From Aigarchaeota archaeon (GTDB lineage Archaea; Thermoproteota; Nitrososphaeria_A; Caldarchaeales; Calditenuaceae), in contig JANXDH010000005.1 in NCBI GenBank assembly GCA_025059745.1, forward strand, positions 1-64,000: DNA of 64,000 nucleotides, written 5' to 3'. The notes under the pieces are model-generated. The model did no database searches and was not told the origin of the DNA. It was given only the letters and a program-made list of their open reading frames with translations. Shown in pieces: positions 35,471 through 43,610 of this stretch (its first letter is position 1; each line of letters starts with the position of its first letter). Both the position numbers and the translations under genes were made by a program.

Positions 35471-36562
35471 TCACCTGGTCACCTCGTACGACCTCACGGA
35501 CTCGTAGAGGCGCCTTGCATGCGGGTCCTTCTTGAAGTGTGACCTTATGGGCGAGATGATCCGGTCAAGCGCGTCAACGACTCCTCTTTTCAAGTCCAGC
35601 GGGTGCAGCCTCCCAGCGACGTAGTCTGACTCAAGCTCGGCGTAGCTGCGATATGTCACCTCACCACCGTACTTCGCGGGTCGCTCGATCCTCAGCTCCG
35701 GGAGCCTCCTAAGGACGATGTACCTACAATACTCTAGTATGGGGTTGCCCTCCACGACCCTCGGTGGGCAGTAGGCGCCCATGATCTTCTCCTCTATGAC
35801 CTCCCTCTCGTCGTGGACAAATATGCTGGTCTCGGGTCTGCTCTTGCTCATCTTGGAGCTTATAGCGACGTCTATACTCGTATCCTCATCGAAACCCATG
35901 TGATCAGCGGCGCCCTGTAGACCCATCAGCATATGGTGGTGTACCGCAACCGGACGCCACAACCCGATCCTCGGTCCGAGTTCACGCGCTAGGATGTTCG
36001 CACGCCTCTGATCCAGCCCTAGTTGACATATGTCACATCCCAGATAGAAGATGTCTGCGACCTGCATCGCGGGATAGATGACCTGTGCGGCGTCCTGGAG
36101 CTCGCCCTCCAGCCGTCCCATTATCGGCATCGCGCGCAGGATCCTCTTGAGCGTGGTATTCTTCGCGACCTCTATCACGAGCCTCCAGTACTCCCTGTCC
36201 CTCACGCAGTCATCAGACCAGACGATATCGACCCTTCCCATATCGATCCCTGACGCCCTCCAGACCTCTACGAAGTACTCCCCAACGGTCCTGATTTTGT
36301 CTAGGTCGCCCCCCATCTTCCTATTGATGTACGCGTGCCAATCGGCGAGGAGGATCTTGAACCTGCAACCGGCCTCGATCATGTCCTGCAACTTGATGGC
36401 CCTCAGAATTCCGAAGGGTAGGTGCGCTAAACCGCTCGGTTCGAACCCGTCATAAGCGACCGGCCTCTCCTTCGTCTCTAAGAGAGTCCTCAACTCCTCT
36501 ACGGTTATGACCTCCTCGGTCGGCTCCCTGAGTATCAACTCCATACGCCGCTCGACGTCCAT
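35471..36562 (-). CDS. tyrS: Tyrosyl-tRNA synthetase
   Basis: Class I synthetase of the archaeal/eukaryotic type, 363 residues. The HIGH-like motif is GFEPSGLAHLPFGILRA and the KMSKS loop is KMSKSRPETSIF. AYINRKMGGDL and YPAMQVADIFYLGCDICQ line the tyrosine and tRNA site. It matches a tRNA-Tyr gene in this window (60464) that has the archaeal C1-G72 pair used for recognition. Its promoter is divergent from the GH88-like gene. Confidence 0.95.
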   Translation of the reverse strand: MDVERRMELILREPTEEVITVEELRTLLETKERPVAYDGFEPSGLAHLPFGILRAIKLQDMIEAGCRFKILLADWHAYINRKMGGDLDKIRTVGEYFVEVWRASGIDMGRVDIVWSDDCVRDREYWRLVIEVAKNTTLKRILRAMPIMGRLEGELQDAAQVIYPAMQVADIFYLGCDICQLGLDQRRANILARELGPRIGLWRPVAVHHHMLMGLQGAADHMGFDEDTSIDVAISSKMSKSRPETSIFVHDEREVIEEKIMGAYCPPRVVEGNPILEYCRYIVLRRLPELRIERPAKYGGEVTYRSYAELESDYVAGRLHPLDLKRGVVDALDRIISPIRSHFKKDPHARRLYESVRSYEVTR

Positions 36563-36705
36563 TTGCCGGTTAACGGTGGCGTACCCTCGAATAATAACTT
36601 AAGCTACTCTATCCATCGGAGAATCCGGATGAGAGGGGTTATTCACACACGAGCGCAGTCACTCTCTAAAAAAGATTTATCTCTAATGACAACGAATGTA
36701 GAGGT

Positions 36706-37824
36706 GTGGAGAGCTCTCGTTCTGATGAAATCATCGGTAGGATGATCAGGAGGGTCGAGGAGACCGCGATGTCCAACCCCTCTGGATTCCCCCATTACAG
36801 CGACGACTTCGGTAGGTGGGTCACAACACCGGACGGTGACTGGACAGGGGGTTTCTGGGTCGGTCTACTGTCTCTCTCGTACCTCGAGACGGGTCGTGAG
36901 GAGTTTCTGAACTGGGCAAAGGAGTGGATGAGAAAGTTGAGACCGCGCATCAGATCAGAGACTGTGTTCAAGTGCTTCCTGTTCTACTACGGCGCGGCCG
37001 TCATAGACTTGCTCTTCAACGAGAAAGAGGCAGCAGACCTCGCAGTGGAGGGCGCGAGATCACTACAGGCGCTCTACAACCCATCCGCGGGTGTCATACC
37101 GCTTGGGAGGGAGGCCGAGGAGGCCTCATCCGTGGGGCTATCAGAGACTAATATAGACAGCACCGTGGCCGTCGCGCTCCTGTGTTACGCCTCCGAGAAG
37201 ACCGGCGATCAGAGACTGAGGGAGACGGGAATCAACCACGCCTTGGCAAACGTGAGGTACTGCGTCAGGGGTGACGGCTCTGTGATTCAGTCGGCGTCAT
37301 TCAACACAGCCAGCGGTGAGCCTATCAGGCGTTACACTCACAAGGGTTACGGTGACAACACTATCTGGGGTCGCGCGCAGGCGTGGGCTATGCTCGGCCT
37401 CTCACAGGCCGTTAGGTGGGCACCTGAGAGGGGCGAGTTCATCGAGGCCGCGAGGAGGGTGACAGAGTGGTGGATCAAGAACGTGAGCGGGGACTACGTG
37501 GCCTTCTGGGACTTCAACGACCCGCGGATCCCAAACGCCCTCAAGGACACCTCTGCCACCTCAATAGCAGCGGCATCAATGCTCAAGCTCTCGAGGTTAC
37601 TGAACGAGGAGAGGTACCGGGACCTCGCAGTACGGACTCTGAACTCCCTCTCTAACTACGTGACCCCTGTCGACGGGAGGGACGATAGACCGCCCGGCAT
37701 GCTAACGAGCGGCTGTTACAACAGGAGGATAGCGCTGGCTACGAACAACGAATTGGTCTGGGGCGACTACTATCTGCTCGAGTCGCTACTGACTCTCAAG
37801 GGAACCATTAAACCGTTCATATGA
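36706..37824 (+). CDS. GH88/GH105-like unsaturated glucuronyl hydrolase family protein
   Basis: An (alpha/alpha)6-barrel hydrolase of 372 residues. Family patterns: PDGDWTGGFWVGLLSLSYL near residues 42-60, NIDSTVAVALLCYASEKTGD with the likely catalytic Asp151, GDNTIWGRAQAWAMLGL, and LKDTSATSIAAASMLKL. The HD-x-GF motif that usually carries the other active-site Asp is not seen; the matching region reads FKCFLFYYGAA. Relatives remove unsaturated uronic acids left by polysaccharide lyases. Archaeal members are uncommon and may act on surface glycans. The GTG start is about 28 bases from AGATTTATC. Confidence 0.75.
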   Translation: MESSRSDEIIGRMIRRVEETAMSNPSGFPHYSDDFGRWVTTPDGDWTGGFWVGLLSLSYLETGREEFLNWAKEWMRKLRPRIRSETVFKCFLFYYGAAVIDLLFNEKEAADLAVEGARSLQALYNPSAGVIPLGREAEEASSVGLSETNIDSTVAVALLCYASEKTGDQRLRETGINHALANVRYCVRGDGSVIQSASFNTASGEPIRRYTHKGYGDNTIWGRAQAWAMLGLSQAVRWAPERGEFIEAARRVTEWWIKNVSGDYVAFWDFNDPRIPNALKDTSATSIAAASMLKLSRLLNEERYRDLAVRTLNSLSNYVTPVDGRDDRPPGMLTSGCYNRRIALATNNELVWGDYYLLESLLTLKGTIKPFI

Positions 37825-37892
37825 AGGGAGTGCAGCTGTGAGATCGTCGCCAAGTTTAGGTTAATTTAGTGAGATCTGGTTACTGTTCAAGT

Positions 37893-38807
37893 ATGTACAA
37901 AGTACTGGTCGCGTTCGATATCGATAGGAGGGCGGTCGAGTACATGGAGAGGAACGGGATATCCGTCGAGGTCAGGTCGGATATCACACAGGAGGAGTTC
38001 GACAACGTCTATCACAAATACGACGCGGTCGTGGTAAGAGGTAACATCAAGGTTAGACCCTCAAGGGGAAGGGGTGAACTAGACGTCATAGTGAGGGCAG
38101 GTGTAGGACTGGACAACATAGATCTGAAGGGCTTCTCCGAGCTGGGCGTCGAGGTGCTCAACACCCCGGAGGCGTCGACCAACTCCGTGGCCGAGCTGAC
38201 AATATGTCTCATGATATGTCTAGCTAGGAGACTCCTCCCCGCGAGCTCCTCCCTCAAACAGGGCAAGTGGATGAAGGCGGGCGTCATGGGAGAGGAGTTG
38301 AGGGGGAAGACGCTTGGCGTAGTAGGTTGTGGGAGGATCGGCCGAGCCGTCTCTAGACTCGGGTCCTGTCTAGGGATGAAAGTGCTGGTCTACGACGTCG
38401 TCAATGTCGACGAGGACTTCCTCAGGAGTATCGGTGCCAGACAGGTCGAGCTGAGGGAACTCCTGAGCCAATCGGATTTCGTCACCGTCCACGTACCACT
38501 CGAGGAGTCGACCAGGCACCTTCTGGGAGAGGAGGAGCTGAGGATGATGAAGAGGTCCGCGTACCTCATAAACGTCGCCAGAGGGGGCGTGGTTGATGAG
38601 GGGGCCCTGAAGAGGGCGCTGATGGAGGGACGGATAGCTGGGGCCGCGCTAGACGTCTTTGAGAGAGAGCCCCCGGACGACCTCGAACTTCTATCTCTGC
38701 CCAATCTGTTGCCAACGCCCCACATCGGAGCACAGACCCAAGATGCACAGACTATAGCCGGCCTTAGGGCAGCTGAGCTCGTGGTCTCCAGTCTCATTAA
38801 AGTGTAG
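37893..38807 (+). CDS. D-2-hydroxyacid dehydrogenase (phosphoglycerate dehydrogenase-like)
   Basis: NAD(P)-dependent enzyme, about 304 residues. Motifs: VRAGVGLDNID, the nucleotide fold LGVVGCGRIGRAVSRLG, INVARGGVVDEGALKRAL with the catalytic Arg region, DVFEREPPDD (Glu) and PHIGAQTQDA (His). It looks like the catalytic core of SerA without the C-terminal ACT regulatory domain, so glyoxylate or hydroxypyruvate reductase is an alternative. ATG at 37893 (MYKVLVAFD) is chosen over a GTG at 37869 because TTAATTTAG lies about 26 bases before it. Confidence 0.88.
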   Translation: MYKVLVAFDIDRRAVEYMERNGISVEVRSDITQEEFDNVYHKYDAVVVRGNIKVRPSRGRGELDVIVRAGVGLDNIDLKGFSELGVEVLNTPEASTNSVAELTICLMICLARRLLPASSSLKQGKWMKAGVMGEELRGKTLGVVGCGRIGRAVSRLGSCLGMKVLVYDVVNVDEDFLRSIGARQVELRELLSQSDFVTVHVPLEESTRHLLGEEELRMMKRSAYLINVARGGVVDEGALKRALMEGRIAGAALDVFEREPPDDLELLSLPNLLPTPHIGAQTQDAQTIAGLRAAELVVSSLIKV

Positions 38808-38837
38808 TTAGACGTTGAAACTGGTAGACTTTTAGGG

Positions 38838-38848
38838 TTTTTATAAAC
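38838..38848 (+). promoter_or_regulatory. TATA box of the PAC2 gene
   Basis: TTTTTATAAAC centred about 28 bases before the TTG start at 38871. The T-run before it could also end transcription of the upstream dehydrogenase gene. Confidence 0.5.
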
Positions 38849-38870
38849 GCGTGAGAGTAGATTAGTAGAT

Positions 38871-39677
38871 TTGAGACCACCGCTCTACCTTTACACAGAA
38901 CCCAAGTTGAGGGATCCGGCCATAATAATAGGGATGGCCGGTTGGCCTGACGCGGGAGGAGTCTCGTCTCAATCGATCTCGTACCTGAAAGAGCTGATCA
39001 GCGCGGTCCCATTAGGTGAGATCGACATGTCAGATCACCTAGACCTCACGAGGCACAGACCGATGGTGGTGATCCAGGACGGGATGGTCAAGTCGATAGA
39101 GCTACCCAAATTCGAGATACATTACGCCATACAGGCCAACAGAGACGTGATACTGATCTCGGGGTACGAACCGCTAAAGGGGTGGAACGTCTTCGTGAAC
39201 GGGCTCTTCGGACTCATCAAGACCTTTGGGGCGTCCCTCCTTCTATCCATCGGGGGCCTCGTAGATGCTGTCCCACACACAAGACCGGTGAGGATCTCCT
39301 TTCTTACCACATCGGAGACCCTGAGAGACTCTCTCCGGACGCAGGGATTCAGGCCGTCAAACTACGCGGGGCCGGGAAGCATCCACAGTTTCATCATGCA
39401 GAAGGCCTCAGAGCTCGGGGTGAAGGCCGTCTCGATATGGGGTCATGTACCGAGCTACCTGACCATGCCCAACCCAAGGATTATCTCGACGATCCTCGAG
39501 AAGGTCTCCAAGCTGGTCGGGATAGAGATAGATCTGAGCAGACTATACGTGGAGGCGTCCATCTTCGAGGGCAGGCTGAACGATATAGTGGCGAACGACC
39601 CGGAGATGAAGAAGCTGGTGGAGAGGCTGGAGAAGGAGTACGATAACAACTCGGACGAGCCAAGTTACATAAAGTGA
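38871..39677 (+). CDS. PAC2-family (proteasome assembly chaperone-like) protein
   Basis: A 268-residue cytoplasmic protein of the archaeal PAC2 family: AIIIGMAGWPDAGGVSSQSISYL near the start, the LISGYEPLKGWNVFVNGLFGLIK segment and GVKAVSIWGHVPSYLTMPNPR. Eukaryotic PAC2 assists proteasome assembly and archaeal homologues are thought to do likewise; that function is inherited from family knowledge, not visible here. The C-terminal end (SDEPSYIK) follows a charged helix. The TTG start is at the leaderless distance from the TATA box at 38838. Confidence 0.85.
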   Translation: MRPPLYLYTEPKLRDPAIIIGMAGWPDAGGVSSQSISYLKELISAVPLGEIDMSDHLDLTRHRPMVVIQDGMVKSIELPKFEIHYAIQANRDVILISGYEPLKGWNVFVNGLFGLIKTFGASLLLSIGGLVDAVPHTRPVRISFLTTSETLRDSLRTQGFRPSNYAGPGSIHSFIMQKASELGVKAVSIWGHVPSYLTMPNPRIISTILEKVSKLVGIEIDLSRLYVEASIFEGRLNDIVANDPEMKKLVERLEKEYDNNSDEPSYIK

Positions 39678-39747
39678 TCACGGAAGCGACGTATCCCGTT
39701 ATCCCTATTTTACCGAGAAGGTTTAAAATTGATTTATCATCAGCATC

Positions 39748-40548
39748 TTGGTGCGCCGAGGAATGGACCTACTGATAATCGGTTGCGGGAGGATGGGAGG
39801 CTGGTTCGCCCGTCATCTGAAGGCTCTCGGACATCACGTGACTCTATACGACAAGAACGTGCGCAAGGCCAAAGCACTCTCGGAGAGGATCAGTGTATCG
39901 TACACTAGGGATCCTGCGGAGGAGAGACCTGCGGGGGTCGTGATCGCCGTCCCAGTCTCGGGCTATCGTGACGTCTTCAAGGAGATATCGGAGTGGAATT
40001 TCAGGCCGAGGTGGGTGCTCGAGGTCTCGTCCGTCAAGTCACCTGTCATGGGATTGATAAGGCGCGCGAGGAGGAAGGGGCTCAACGTCATAATGATCCA
40101 CCCTCTGTTCGGCCCCTCCACAAGAGACCTCAGAGAGACTGTCACAGCCCACGTTGGACCTCGGAGTAGAGGGTACGAGAGACGCCTCATCAGGTCACTC
40201 CTCCCCGGGACTAAGATAGTCGAGGTCGATCCTTTACTCCATGACGAGGCCATGTGCTACGGCCTGCTGCTTCCGCACATTCTCGGGTTAGCATACGCGT
40301 TAACGCTCAGAGACTCTCCTAGGGTAACGAGGAGATTGATGACGAACAGCATGAGACACGCGATCAATCTTTCCCTGATCTCTGTCTCAGAGTCGCCGGC
40401 CTTCTACGATCCCCACGTCTTCTTCCGGAGCTCGTGTAAGAGAGTCTACAGGAACTTCCTCAGGAATTTAACATCCTTGACGGTACTCATCACGAGGGGC
40501 GATGTAGAGAAGTCATTGGCGGTCGCTCGTCGAGGACTGGTCAGGTGA
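39748..40548 (+). CDS. tyrA: Prephenate dehydrogenase
   Basis: Tyrosine-branch enzyme, 266 residues. NAD-binding start is LLIIGCGRMGGWFARHL; then SSVKSPVMGLI, IMIHPLFGPSTRD (catalytic His in HPLFGP) and the helical C-terminal dimer domain with HDEAMCYGLLLPHILGLAYAL. It pairs with PheA at 11933, both acting on prephenate. ATG at 39763 (MDLLIIGCG) is a good alternative start with GAGG before it; TTG at 39748 gives five more residues. A TTTAAAATT element lies at 39722-39730. Confidence 0.9.
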   Translation: MVRRGMDLLIIGCGRMGGWFARHLKALGHHVTLYDKNVRKAKALSERISVSYTRDPAEERPAGVVIAVPVSGYRDVFKEISEWNFRPRWVLEVSSVKSPVMGLIRRARRKGLNVIMIHPLFGPSTRDLRETVTAHVGPRSRGYERRLIRSLLPGTKIVEVDPLLHDEAMCYGLLLPHILGLAYALTLRDSPRVTRRLMTNSMRHAINLSLISVSESPAFYDPHVFFRSSCKRVYRNFLRNLTSLTVLITRGDVEKSLAVARRGLVR

Positions 40549-40560
40549 GACGCCAGAGTT

Positions 40561-42894
40561 TCAGCTCGTCTGGATGTTGTGCATGTCTATCAAGTCCCTC
40601 CTGAAGAGCCTGAGCCTTCTGGGTATCTCAGCCCTGATGGGGTCTTTGAGAGAGAGGTTCATGGACTTCTTCAACCTCCATATCTCGCTGTTGAACTCCT
40701 TGATGTCCTTTGTATATTTCGCGAGGCCCCTGTTCGGCCTCCTCCTCGGGAACCTCTGGAGGTGTATGCTCTCCTCATCGTAGAGGCTGCGCCATATCAC
40801 ATCGGTCATGAAGGGCATTATGGGCGCTAGGAGCAACAGCGAGTTCTTCAGACAGTAATGGAGGGAGAACCACGCAGAGCGCGCCTCGTTTGACTGTGAC
40901 GTACTCAACGCCCTGGTCTTGGTCATCTCGATGTAGTGGTCAGCGAACGTGTTCCAGAGAAAGTCCCTCAGTCTCGTTGCGGGTACGAAGAAGTCGAGTT
41001 TCCTGTAGCCCTCGAGGACACCACTCATCGTCTCTGAGAAGGCATCAATTATCCACGCATCGGTCGAGACCAACCTCACGCGGGTCGGGATCGGGAATTG
41101 GGAGACGTACCTGGCGATGTTCCACAGCTTGTTCAGAAACTTGCTCGCGTTGGCGATCCTCGCCTCCGATATCCTGAAGTCGTATCCAAGGCTAGACTCC
41201 TGGGCGCACCAGAAACGAAAGGCGTCTCCACCGTATCTCTCTATTATCGGTGATGGGTCGATGACGTTCCCCTTGCTCTTACTCATCTTCTCCCCCCTCT
41301 CATCGAGGCCGAGCCCACCTATCCATACGTACCTGAAGGAGGGCTTCGCGGTGATCTGATAGCACCGGAGGATAGTGTAGTAGAGCCAGGTCCTCACTAT
41401 GTCCTTGCCCTGTGGCCTCAAGGTGACCGGGTACGCGCGTTTGAAGAGGCCCCTACGACCTTCATGATAACCGGATATGAAGAGGGGTGAGACGCTGGAG
41501 TCCATCCAGGTGTCGAAGGTCCTCTGTTCTCCCTCGAACTCCGTAGACCCACAGCCGGGACACCTCTCTATCGGAGGTCCCTCGTCCCACGGCCTGTAGT
41601 AGCGCCCCTTCGGGGGAACGATCACTCTCCCGCAGACCTTACAGTACCATAGGGGGATCTCGGTCGCGTAGTAGCGCCTTCTCGAGATAGGCCAGTCTAT
41701 CTTCAAGGAGTTGATCCAGTCTATCAGCAGCTGTCTGTGGTGATCCGGGAAAAACTTCATTTTCCTCGCGATCCTTAGCAGGTCTCCCTTGAACTTGGTC
41801 TGGACGAGATAGTACTCCCTCATCGGAATTATCTCGATCGGGGTGTTTGACCGCTCACAGACCGGCACGGAGTGGTTTATCCTCTCGATCTTCTCGATCT
41901 TGCCCATCTCACTCAGCGACTTGATCAAGGCCCTCCTAGCCTCCTTAACCGTCAGCCCCTTCAAAGGCCCCGCGGCCTCGGTCATCCGACCCGTCTGATC
42001 GATGGCTATGAGTTCCTCGAGGCCTAGCTCGCGGAAGAGTTGCACGTCGGTGTGGTCTCCGTAGCTGCAGACCATCATCAATCCGGTTCCGAAGTCCTTC
42101 TTCGCGTAGGCACTCGGCAGGATGGGAACAACTTGCCCATATATCGGTACCTCGGCCATCTTGTTCTCGAGCCTGTGTGCGTATCTGGGGTCGTCCGGAT
42201 TGAATATGACCGCCTTACAAGAGCATAGGAGCTCTGGCCTGGTAGTCGCGATCACTACCTCCCCATCTGAGCCGTGGATGTTGAACCTGATGTAAACGAG
42301 ATCACCCTGAACCTCCTGATAAGACACCTCGGCGTCCGCTATCGTGGTCTTGCAGTCCCAGCAGTAATTATTCGGGCGCGTCGACTCGTAGATTAAACCT
42401 CTCTTAAAGAGGTCTATGAAAGTCGACTGGGTTAGGGCCCTGTACTTCGGTGAATCCGTTCTGTAGTAATTCGCGAAGTCACAGGACATCCCGATCCGCC
42501 GCATTATCCCCAACATCTCCGACTCTAGTTCATCGAGCACCTTCGAACACAGATCGATGAACGACCTCCTGTCCATGCTCGCGAAGTTCACGTTGAGCGT
42601 CCTCTCGACGTACCTCTCGACAGGTATGCCGTTCCTGTCTATCCCTATGGGGAAGTGCACGTTATAACCTGACATCCTGGCGTACCTAGCTATCATGTCT
42701 ATCTGCGCGTACTGGGCTACGGCACCTATGTGCCAAGGTCTACCTGAGGGGTACGGGGGAGGCGTGTCTATCGAGAAGATCTTGCCCTTTGACGCCTTTC
42801 TCTCGTAGAGGTTCTCCCACCATTTCAGGACATCCAACTCCATCCTGGGGTCCCAGTTCTTCTCCTTCAGCTTGATCTCCAGAGATCTCTCCAT
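40561..42894 (-). CDS. valS: Valyl-tRNA synthetase
   Basis: Class I synthetase, 777 residues, shorter than bacterial ValRS but normal for archaea. HIGH motif within PPPYPSGRPWHIGAV, the DRNGIPVERYVE signature, the CP1 editing region IATTRPELL, KMSKS loop EKMSKSKGNVIDP, and zinc-type pairs CKVCG and CPGCG. ValRS is favoured over IleRS by the PPPYPSGR and RRRYYATEIPLWYC patterns. It ends 12 bases from the convergent tyrA stop. Confidence 0.93.
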   Translation of the reverse strand: MERSLEIKLKEKNWDPRMELDVLKWWENLYERKASKGKIFSIDTPPPYPSGRPWHIGAVAQYAQIDMIARYARMSGYNVHFPIGIDRNGIPVERYVERTLNVNFASMDRRSFIDLCSKVLDELESEMLGIMRRIGMSCDFANYYRTDSPKYRALTQSTFIDLFKRGLIYESTRPNNYCWDCKTTIADAEVSYQEVQGDLVYIRFNIHGSDGEVVIATTRPELLCSCKAVIFNPDDPRYAHRLENKMAEVPIYGQVVPILPSAYAKKDFGTGLMMVCSYGDHTDVQLFRELGLEELIAIDQTGRMTEAAGPLKGLTVKEARRALIKSLSEMGKIEKIERINHSVPVCERSNTPIEIIPMREYYLVQTKFKGDLLRIARKMKFFPDHHRQLLIDWINSLKIDWPISRRRYYATEIPLWYCKVCGRVIVPPKGRYYRPWDEGPPIERCPGCGSTEFEGEQRTFDTWMDSSVSPLFISGYHEGRRGLFKRAYPVTLRPQGKDIVRTWLYYTILRCYQITAKPSFRYVWIGGLGLDERGEKMSKSKGNVIDPSPIIERYGGDAFRFWCAQESSLGYDFRISEARIANASKFLNKLWNIARYVSQFPIPTRVRLVSTDAWIIDAFSETMSGVLEGYRKLDFFVPATRLRDFLWNTFADHYIEMTKTRALSTSQSNEARSAWFSLHYCLKNSLLLLAPIMPFMTDVIWRSLYDEESIHLQRFPRRRPNRGLAKYTKDIKEFNSEIWRLKKSMNLSLKDPIRAEIPRRLRLFRRDLIDMHNIQTS

Positions 42895-42930
42895 AATCGG
42901 GCCTTGGGATTGATCTCGTGGCGCCCTTAT

Positions 42931-43305
42931 TTAGTTTTGACCCGAGCGTCTCTTGAAGAGCTCTTCGATCGACCGGTAACCCATCCTGAACCTCCGCGTC
43001 CTCCTCAACGAGTTCCTAAACTCTTCATCGAGCTTGACGTTTGGTCCGAGCCTCCTCCTCAAGTACCCTAATAGCTCTTCTCCTTGTCTGTCCAGATCTA
43101 AGAGCACTATCACTTCTACTCTCTCATAGGACTCGACCCTCGACATCAGCTCATAGAGCGTCAAGACCTGACCCCTGAACCCGCGCGACGTCACGCGTTC
43201 TCTATCCTTCTCGCCCTCGACGAGCAGCAGGGCTGGGCTGGTCTCGACCCTCTCGTTGAGTTTGCGTACTATTTCATCGATCTCCTCATCATCGCTCATA
43301 TGCAT
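42931..43305 (-). CDS. Small Toprim-domain protein
   Basis: A 124-residue protein with the Toprim fold: LLLVEGEKDRERV (conserved Glu) and VIVLLDLDRQGEELLGYLRRRL (Asp-x-Asp pair). This matches the short archaeal Toprim family (UPF0292-like) of unknown role, possibly in RNA or rRNA processing. The ATG start at 43305 (or ATG at 43299) is about 28 bases from CTATATAC on the minus strand. It is divergent from the regulator-ftsZ unit. Confidence 0.8.
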   Translation of the reverse strand: MHMSDDEEIDEIVRKLNERVETSPALLLVEGEKDRERVTSRGFRGQVLTLYELMSRVESYERVEVIVLLDLDRQGEELLGYLRRRLGPNVKLDEEFRNSLRRTRRFRMGYRSIEELFKRRSGQN

Positions 43306-43382
43306 TTTTTGATTAGAAAGTGAAGGTTCGAGTATATAGAATTAGCAAATTTTGCAACAGAAGGACCGCTTGGGAGTTGATG

Positions 43383-43416
43383 GGTATATACACTCATTAT
43401 AATGCTCGTATATACC
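43383..43416. promoter_or_regulatory. 34-bp nested dyad upstream of the RHH-ftsZ unit
   Basis: Outer arms GGTATATAC (43383-43391) and GTATATACC (43408-43416) are exact inverted repeats. Between them the palindrome CATTATAATG (43395-43404) sits on exactly the same centre (43399.5). A further GTATATA copy lies at 43332-43338. The dyad is 47 bases before the regulator start codon and its right arm is itself a good TATA box, so binding here would block transcription. It is a strong candidate operator for the adjacent ribbon-helix-helix protein, which binds DNA as a dimer; that pairing is inference. Confidence 0.65.
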
Positions 43417-43451
43417 AAGGTTTTAATGAGTTTCACATTCTACTAAGTCTC

Positions 43452-43458
43452 GAGGTGA
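43452..43458 (+). promoter_or_regulatory. Strong Shine-Dalgarno site of the RHH regulator
   Basis: GAGGTGA matches the reverse complement of the local 16S 3' end (TCACCTC) and lies five bases before the ATG at 43464. It decides that start over an upstream one in the same frame at 43320, whose added residues look non-coding. Confidence 0.8.
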
Positions 43459-43463
43459 ATAGA

Positions 43464-43610
43464 ATGAAGGTCGTAACAGTTCATTTACCGGAAGCCTACA
43501 TAGACGCGATAGACGAGCTGGTCAAGAGGAGGCTATATCCGAACAGGGCGGAGGCCATAAGGATGGCTGTCAGGGACTTTATACGTGAGGAGGCCAGATC
43601 GATCGAGTGA
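43464..43610 (+). CDS. CdrS-like ribbon-helix-helix transcriptional regulator
   Basis: A 48-residue MetJ/Arc-type protein: strand MKVVTVHLPEAY, helix IDAIDELVKRRLYPNRAEA and helix IRMAVRDFIREEARSIE. The same frame is open for 48 codons upstream, but the SD site at 43452 fixes this start. The stop overlaps a GTG start of ftsZ (GTGA), so the two are coupled. In haloarchaea a short RHH protein, CdrS, is encoded beside ftsZ2 and controls cell-division genes; this gene has the same size, fold and position. Whether it is a true orthologue is not shown. Confidence 0.85.
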   Translation: MKVVTVHLPEAYIDAIDELVKRRLYPNRAEAIRMAVRDFIREEARSIE

